NCBI GenBank assembly: GCA_963835775.1
Contig: CAWIHB010000017.1
Span: forward strand, 62,001 to 126,000
Direction of reading: 5' to 3'
DNA: 64,000 nucleotides
Source of the DNA: Palsa-504 sp963835775
GTDB taxonomy: Bacteria > Actinomycetota > Actinomycetes > Streptosporangiales > Streptosporangiaceae
A program made the position numbers and the translations under genes. Each line of letters opens with the position of its first letter. The first letter of the stretch is position 1. Under the pieces are notes generated by a model that was given only the letters and a program-made list of their open reading frames with translations, ran no database searches and was not told where the DNA came from. Shown one piece after another: positions 59,945 to 64,000 of this stretch.

Positions 59945-61587
59945 CCGGACGGGCAGCCATGACCAGATGGCCGGGCCGGGGGGGCCAGGCAGGCCCAGCC
60001 GCCGGACGCGCGGGGCTGATCGCCATCGGCGTCAGCGTGGCGGTCACCTTCGCGGTCGCGGTGGCCGGGCCATCGGTCATGGAGCCCGTGCTGCCGGGCC
60101 GGCCCGGGCAGCCGCCGTGGGCCTGGGCCGCGCACCTGTCGGCCTACCTGGCCGTCCCGCTCACCGCGGCCGCGCTGACGGCCGGCACCCTCGGGCTGGT
60201 GCTCGTGTTGCACGCGCTGCGCGGCGGCTGGTCGGTACCGGCCCGGGCCGTGCTGATCGCCGGGTTGCTGGCCGCCGCCGTGCTGACGCTCGTCCCGCCG
60301 TTCGGATCGTCGGACCAGCTCAGCTACGCCGCCTACGGGCGGATGCTGGTCACCGGCCACAACCCGTACACCACCACGCCCGCCCAGCTGGCCGCGCTGG
60401 GTGATCCGGTGGCCCGGGCCGTGCAGGACTGGTTCACCACCTCCTCGGTCTACGGGCCGCTGGCCACCGGGATCCAGGGCCTGGCCGCGCTGATTGGCGG
60501 CACCTCCGCGCGGCTCACCGTGTTCGTGCTCGGCCTGGCCAATCTGGCCGCGTTCGCCGGCACCGCGCTGCTGCTGCACCGGGCGACCCGGCCCGACCCG
60601 GACCGGCAGCTGCGCGCCGCTCTGCTGTGGGCGGCCAACCCGCTGCTGCTGCAGCTGCTGATCGCGGGTGCGCACGTCGACGTCCAGGCCGCGGCCTTCG
60701 CCGTGGCCGCCGTGGTTGTGGTGTTCCGCCCTGGCCTGCCGGGAACCCGACGGGCGGGTCTGGCCGGGGTCCTGGCTGGGCTCGGGTTCGCGGTCAAGGT
60801 GTCCGACGTGCTGGTGGTGCTGGGCCTGGCCATCGCACTGGCCGTCCGGTGCTGGCCGGACTGGCGGCGGCTGCTGCCGCCGCTGGCCGGCCTCACGGCC
60901 GGGTTCGCGGCCACCGCGGGCGCGGCCCTGGCCATCGGCGGGCCGGCCATGGTGACCCAGCTGTCGCGGGAAAGCGACATGGTCTCGATCGGCTCGCCGT
61001 GGCGGGTGCTGCGGACCGTCATCCACCTGCTCGTGGCCGGAACCGCCGCCACCGACATCGTGAAGGCCGGTGCGGTGGCCCTGGCCGTGGTGCTCGCGGT
61101 GCTGCTGATCCGTGGGCTGCCCGGGGTGCTGGTGGTACGGGCTGGGCGTGCGGACGGCGCGGAACTGGCCGACGACGCCGGATTCGCCGGTACGGCGGGC
61201 GGCGTGACGTTTGCGCTGGCCCTGGCCTGGCTGTTCGCCTGGCCGTACGTGCTGCCCTGGTACGACGCGCTGGCCTGGGGGCTGTTGCCGTTGGTGCCGG
61301 CTGCGACGGACGCCGGGCGGCGCCGGGTCGCGGCGGTGGGGTGGCTGCTGCTGGCCCGGACGGCAGCGCTGGGCTTCGGTTACCTGCCCGCCCGGCAGAC
61401 CGGCGTGCGGCTGCCGTCCGGGCTGACCTGGCTCCAGCCGGTGATCAGGCACGGCATCACGCCCGCGGTCCTGGCCGGGGCGACCGTCTGGCTGATCGTC
61501 CTCATGATGCGCTCGCGCCCGGCCGGGCCGCCCGCCCCGGCCACCGGTGCCGTCGGGCCAGCCGCGGCCGCCACCAAGGTCCGGTGA
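59941..61587 (+). CDS. MptB-like polyprenol-phosphate mannosyltransferase (GT-C)
   Basis: 548 residues with about 12 TM helices. The GT-C loop after TM3 reads VPPFGSSDQLSYAAYGRMLV with the likely catalytic Asp, then TGHNPYTTTPAQL, TSSVYGPLATGIQGLAALIG, ANPLLLQLLIAGAHVDV and FAVKVSDVLVVLGLA. This matches alpha-(1,6)-mannosyltransferases of the MptB type. Overlaps both neighbours by 4 nt. Product could be a mannan or lipoglycan of the envelope. Confidence 0.82.
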   Translation: MTGRAAMTRWPGRGGQAGPAAGRAGLIAIGVSVAVTFAVAVAGPSVMEPVLPGRPGQPPWAWAAHLSAYLAVPLTAAALTAGTLGLVLVLHALRGGWSVPARAVLIAGLLAAAVLTLVPPFGSSDQLSYAAYGRMLVTGHNPYTTTPAQLAALGDPVARAVQDWFTTSSVYGPLATGIQGLAALIGGTSARLTVFVLGLANLAAFAGTALLLHRATRPDPDRQLRAALLWAANPLLLQLLIAGAHVDVQAAAFAVAAVVVVFRPGLPGTRRAGLAGVLAGLGFAVKVSDVLVVLGLAIALAVRCWPDWRRLLPPLAGLTAGFAATAGAALAIGGPAMVTQLSRESDMVSIGSPWRVLRTVIHLLVAGTAATDIVKAGAVALAVVLAVLLIRGLPGVLVVRAGRADGAELADDAGFAGTAGGVTFALALAWLFAWPYVLPWYDALAWGLLPLVPAATDAGRRRVAAVGWLLLARTAALGFGYLPARQTGVRLPSGLTWLQPVIRHGITPAVLAGATVWLIVLMMRSRPAGPPAPATGAVGPAAAATKVR

Positions 61588-62884
61588 CCGCCATGAGCGC
61601 CACCACCGGGGTCCCGGCCGCGGAGCGGGCCGGCCGCCGGGGACCCGCGGCCTGGCCGGGCCGGCTGGCTCGGCGGCTGGTTGGGCGGCTGGCCGGGCTG
61701 CCGTCCTGGGCGGTGACCGCCCTCGGCGCGCTGGCCTGGATCGCGGCGCTGGCCGCCATCGAGCCGCTGGTGCGCGGCTACCTGACCAGCGTGCCCGACC
61801 AGCGGCTGGTGGACCTCAACGTCTACCGCACCGGCGGTCTGAGCGTGCTGCAGGGCCAGCCGCTGTACTCGGTCCTGACCCAGCCGCCGCAGCTGCTCCC
61901 GTTCACCTACCCGCCGGCCGCGGCGCTGTTCGCGGTGCCGCTGGCTCTGCTGCCGTGGGCGGCCGCGCAGCTGGCCTGGGTGCCGTTCGTCTACGCGCCG
62001 CTCGCCGTGGTGATCGGCTACGCGTTCGCGCCGCTGCTGCGCCGGGTCGGCCGGATGCGGGTGGTGCTGGCCGCGATCGTGTTCGCGGCCTGCGCCTACC
62101 TGTTCCCGCTGCGGGATGAGATCAGGTTCGGCCAGGTGGACATGGTGCTGCTGGCCCTGGCCGTGGCCGACTGCGCGGCCCGGGCGCCGCGCTGGCCGCG
62201 GGGCGCCCTGGTCGGGCTGGCCACCGCGATCAAGCTGATCCCGGGCGTATTCATCGTCTACCTGTGGCTGTCCGGCCGCCGCCGGGCGGCGGTGACCGCG
62301 GTGATCACCGCGGCGGCCTGGACGATCGGCGCCTGGCTGCTGCTGCCGCACGACTCGGCGACCTACTGGACCAGCGTGATCTTCGACTCGGGCCGGCTCG
62401 GTCCAATGCCGGCACCTCCAACCAGTCGCTGCGCGGCATGCTGCTGCGCATGTTCCTGCCCGGCCCGCTGCCCGCCGCAGTCTGGGTGGCGGTGGCCGCC
62501 GTGGTCGCGGTAGCGGGCTTCGCGCTGGTCAGACGGCTGGCCCGGGAGTCACGCGAGATGGAGGCGATCGCCGTCACCGCGCTGCTCGGCGTGCTGCTTT
62601 CCCCGGTGGCGTGGATTCACCACTTCCTGGTCGTGGTGGTGGCCATCGGGGCCATCGCCGCCGATGGGCGCTCGAAGCGCCGGGTCGCGATCGCCGCCGC
62701 CACCGCGGTGTACTTCGCGCTGACCATCCCCTGGTGGGGGCAGTCCCTGCTGGGCACCTCCGGGGTGCCGCCGGTGGCCGCCCGGGTGGTGCAGGACGCC
62801 TTCGGCCTGGCCGCGCTGGCGCTGCTGGTCATCATGGCCCGGCTGCGCCCGGTCGGCCAGGACGCCCGGCCCGGCCCGTGGTGA
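61584..62884 (+). pseudogene. GT87-family membrane mannosyltransferase interrupted by a one-base frameshift
   Basis: The frame from GTG 61584 (overlapping the previous stop) encodes a GT87/DUF2029 protein with LVDLNVYRTGGLSVLQGQPL, FTYPPAAALFAVPL and RDEIRFGQVDMVLLAL. At about 62400 homology leaves the frame after VIFDSGRLG and resumes one frame over as SNAGTSNQSLRGMLLRMFLP, then LLSPVAWIHHFLV, to a stop at 62882-62884. One inserted base near 62401 would restore a normal protein of about 434 residues. All other motifs are intact, so recent mutation or a sequencing error is likely; the unbroken 5' frame ends at 62513. Confidence 0.85.
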
Positions 62885-62910
62885 GGCCCGTGGTGAGGCC
62901 CGTGGTGAGG
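62875..62910 (+). repeat. 12-bp tandem repeat, three perfect copies
   Basis: Unit CCCGTGGTGAGG at 62875-62886, 62887-62898 and 62899-62910, spanning the stop codon of the GT87 gene. The repeat adds TGA codons after the true stop and lies about 40 nt before pheA. Confidence 0.9.
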
Positions 62911-62946
62911 GCAGTACCGGCCCGGTGATGCTGGCATGATGTGGCT

Positions 62947-63858
62947 ATGCCAGTTGCCTACCTGGGGCCCGAGGGCACCTTCTGCCAGGCGGCGCTGCAA
63001 GCCGTCGATTCCGCCGCCGAGCAGCTGTCCTGCCCGACCATCCAAGCCGCGCTGGCCGCCGTGCGCGACGGCACGGCGGAACGGGCCGTGGTCCCCATCG
63101 AGAGTTCGGTGGAGGGGGTCGTCACCGCCACGCTAGACGACCTGGCCACCGGCAACGACCTGGTCATCGTGGCCGAGCTGCAGATCCCGATCGCATTCGC
63201 GCTGCTGGCCAGGCCAGGCACCGGGCTCAGCGACGTCAAGCGGGTGGGCGGCCACCCGCAGGCCATGCCGCAGTGCCGCAGCTGGCTGGCCGCCCACCTC
63301 TCCGACGCGGAATGGGTCCCGGTCGCATCCAACGCCGAGGCGGCCAGGCAGGCCGCCGAGGGCCAGCTCGGTGCGGCGCTGGCGGGCGCGTTCGCCGCTG
63401 GCCGGTACGGCCTGGAGGTCCTGGTGCCCGACGTACACGACCGGGCCAACGCGGTCACCCGGTTCGTCGTGGTCGCCGCGCACGGGCCGCTGCCGGCCCG
63501 CACTGGCACCGACCGGACCTCGGTGGCCGCGTTCCTGGCCGAAGATCACCCCGGCGCGCTGCTCGAGATCCTGACCGAATTCGCGGTACGCGGCATCAAC
63601 CTGACCACGATCCAGTCCAGGCCGACCGGCGACCGGCTCGGCCAGTACTACTTCTTCATCGACTGCGAGGGCCACGTCGACGATGCGCGGGTGGGCGAGG
63701 CACTGATGGGGCTGCGGCGAGTGTGCGCCGACGTCCGCTTCCTGGGCAGCTACGCCCGCTGCGACGGCGCCGTCACCCAGGTCCGGCCGGGCACGTCCGA
63801 CGCCGAGTTCGCCGCGGCCGCCGCCTGGCTCGGACGGCTGCGGTACGGCCGCCCCTAA
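62947..63858 (+). CDS. pheA: Prephenate dehydratase
   Basis: 303 residues from ATG 62947; GTG 62941 is also possible. PDT domain (about 1-185): VAYLGPEGTFCQAAL at the N-terminus, VPIESSVEGVVTATLDDL and NAVTRFVVV with the catalytic Thr-Arg-Phe. A C-terminal ACT domain (about 195-275) has DHPGALLEILTEFAVRGINL and IQSRPTG for phenylalanine feedback. It makes phenylpyruvate in phenylalanine synthesis. No chorismate mutase domain, as usual in actinobacteria. Confidence 0.95.
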   Translation: MPVAYLGPEGTFCQAALQAVDSAAEQLSCPTIQAALAAVRDGTAERAVVPIESSVEGVVTATLDDLATGNDLVIVAELQIPIAFALLARPGTGLSDVKRVGGHPQAMPQCRSWLAAHLSDAEWVPVASNAEAARQAAEGQLGAALAGAFAAGRYGLEVLVPDVHDRANAVTRFVVVAAHGPLPARTGTDRTSVAAFLAEDHPGALLEILTEFAVRGINLTTIQSRPTGDRLGQYYFFIDCEGHVDDARVGEALMGLRRVCADVRFLGSYARCDGAVTQVRPGTSDAEFAAAAAWLGRLRYGRP

Positions 63859-63900
63859 GGGGCGCGGGGGCAAGCACCACGGCACGTTCAGCCTAAAGAA

Positions 63901-64000
63901 TTAAAGGTACGGACCGGTACCTGGACGCTGCGGTCCATCCTGGTCGGGTGGCTGCGGGGGCATCATGCCGGGCGGCAGCGCGCGGCGCATCTGCTCGAGC
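63901..64000 (-). CDS. C-terminal end of an unidentified protein (partial)
   Basis: A minus-strand frame runs from the window edge to a TAA at 63901-63903, reading LEQMRRALPPGMM, then a Pro/Gln/Gly-rich tail (PPQPPDQDGPQRPGTGPYL). A basic helix followed by a flexible Pro-rich end. Too little is visible to name a family. Convergent with pheA. Confidence 0.5.
   Translation of the reverse strand, partial: LEQMRRALPPGMMPPQPPDQDGPQRPGTGPYL

Overview
The window is very GC-rich chromosomal DNA from an actinobacterium, probably a filamentous soil type. GTG starts are frequent, tRNAs lack an encoded CCA, many genes overlap by 4 nt, and the window carries conservon-type signalling genes, a class E sortase, crgA and the pknB/pknA/pbpA/rodA/pstP/fhaB/fhaA block. 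The two ends match the conserved neighbourhood downstream of gyrA near the replication origin: a DUF3566 C-terminus, tRNA-Ile and a DLW-39 protein on the left, and ppiA, rhomboid, crgA, sortase, the Ser/Thr kinase and cell-wall block and tRNA-Leu on the right. Between tRNA-Ala (2.3 kb) and ppiA (42.3 kb) lies about 40 kb of apparently accessory DNA.

Region by region. 0-3.7 kb: tRNA-Ile, a small DLW-39 protein, a degenerate HAD protein, an Fpg-type glycosylase and tRNA-Ala, then a decayed stretch with a frameshifted methyltransferase remnant and a 5'-truncated GNAT remnant. 3.7-12.6 kb: a partial conservon (sensor kinase plus roadblock protein, without the DUF742 protein and GTPase), a solute-binding lipoprotein, an MgtE-N/CBS protein whose 5' end seems frameshifted, a DUF1003 protein, an anti-sigma-type ATPase, and a 23-residue membrane microprotein whose stop overlaps the start of an AI-2E-family transporter.

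12.7-27.7 kb is the most interesting part: a divergent two-arm cluster around an IclR regulator. The left arm has a non-pyrrolysine MttB-family methyltransferase, L-serine dehydratase, an orphan DNA methyltransferase and a small methyltransferase. The right arm has a corrinoid protein, a methyl-THF:corrinoid methyltransferase, a corrinoid reductive activator, DUF1638, a methylenetetrahydrofolate reductase homologue, an 863-residue dimethylglycine/sarcosine dehydrogenase-like flavoprotein, and EtfB and EtfA. Together these could demethylate a quaternary amine such as glycine betaine completely: methyl 1 by corrinoid transfer to THF, the later methyls by flavin and ETF chemistry, and the resulting glycine plus C1 units via serine to pyruvate. 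The substrate is inferred. Two related intergenic elements in this operon are open reading frames joined by ATGA overlaps to the next gene.

27.7-34.3 kb: a GlgX/TreX-TreY-TreZ operon making trehalose from glycogen. 34-38.3 kb: a flavin monooxygenase/TetR pair, a lipoprotein, a lactone-oxidase fragment and repeats. 38.5-41.5 kb: a large solitary HerA/DUF87-type ATPase, followed by an intergenic cluster of DnaA-box-like sites. 41.6-54.3 kb: the conserved ppiA-to-fhaA division and cell-wall signalling block. 54.4-64 kb: a universal stress protein, an internally deleted FAD-oxidase remnant, a PAS-GAF sensor kinase, a Wzt/TagH-like ATPase, an anti-sigma/STAS pair, three glycosyltransferases (the last with a frameshift) and prephenate dehydratase.

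The several one-base frameshifts mean that either pseudogenisation or assembly error must be considered. Functions come from reading motifs; no database search was run.
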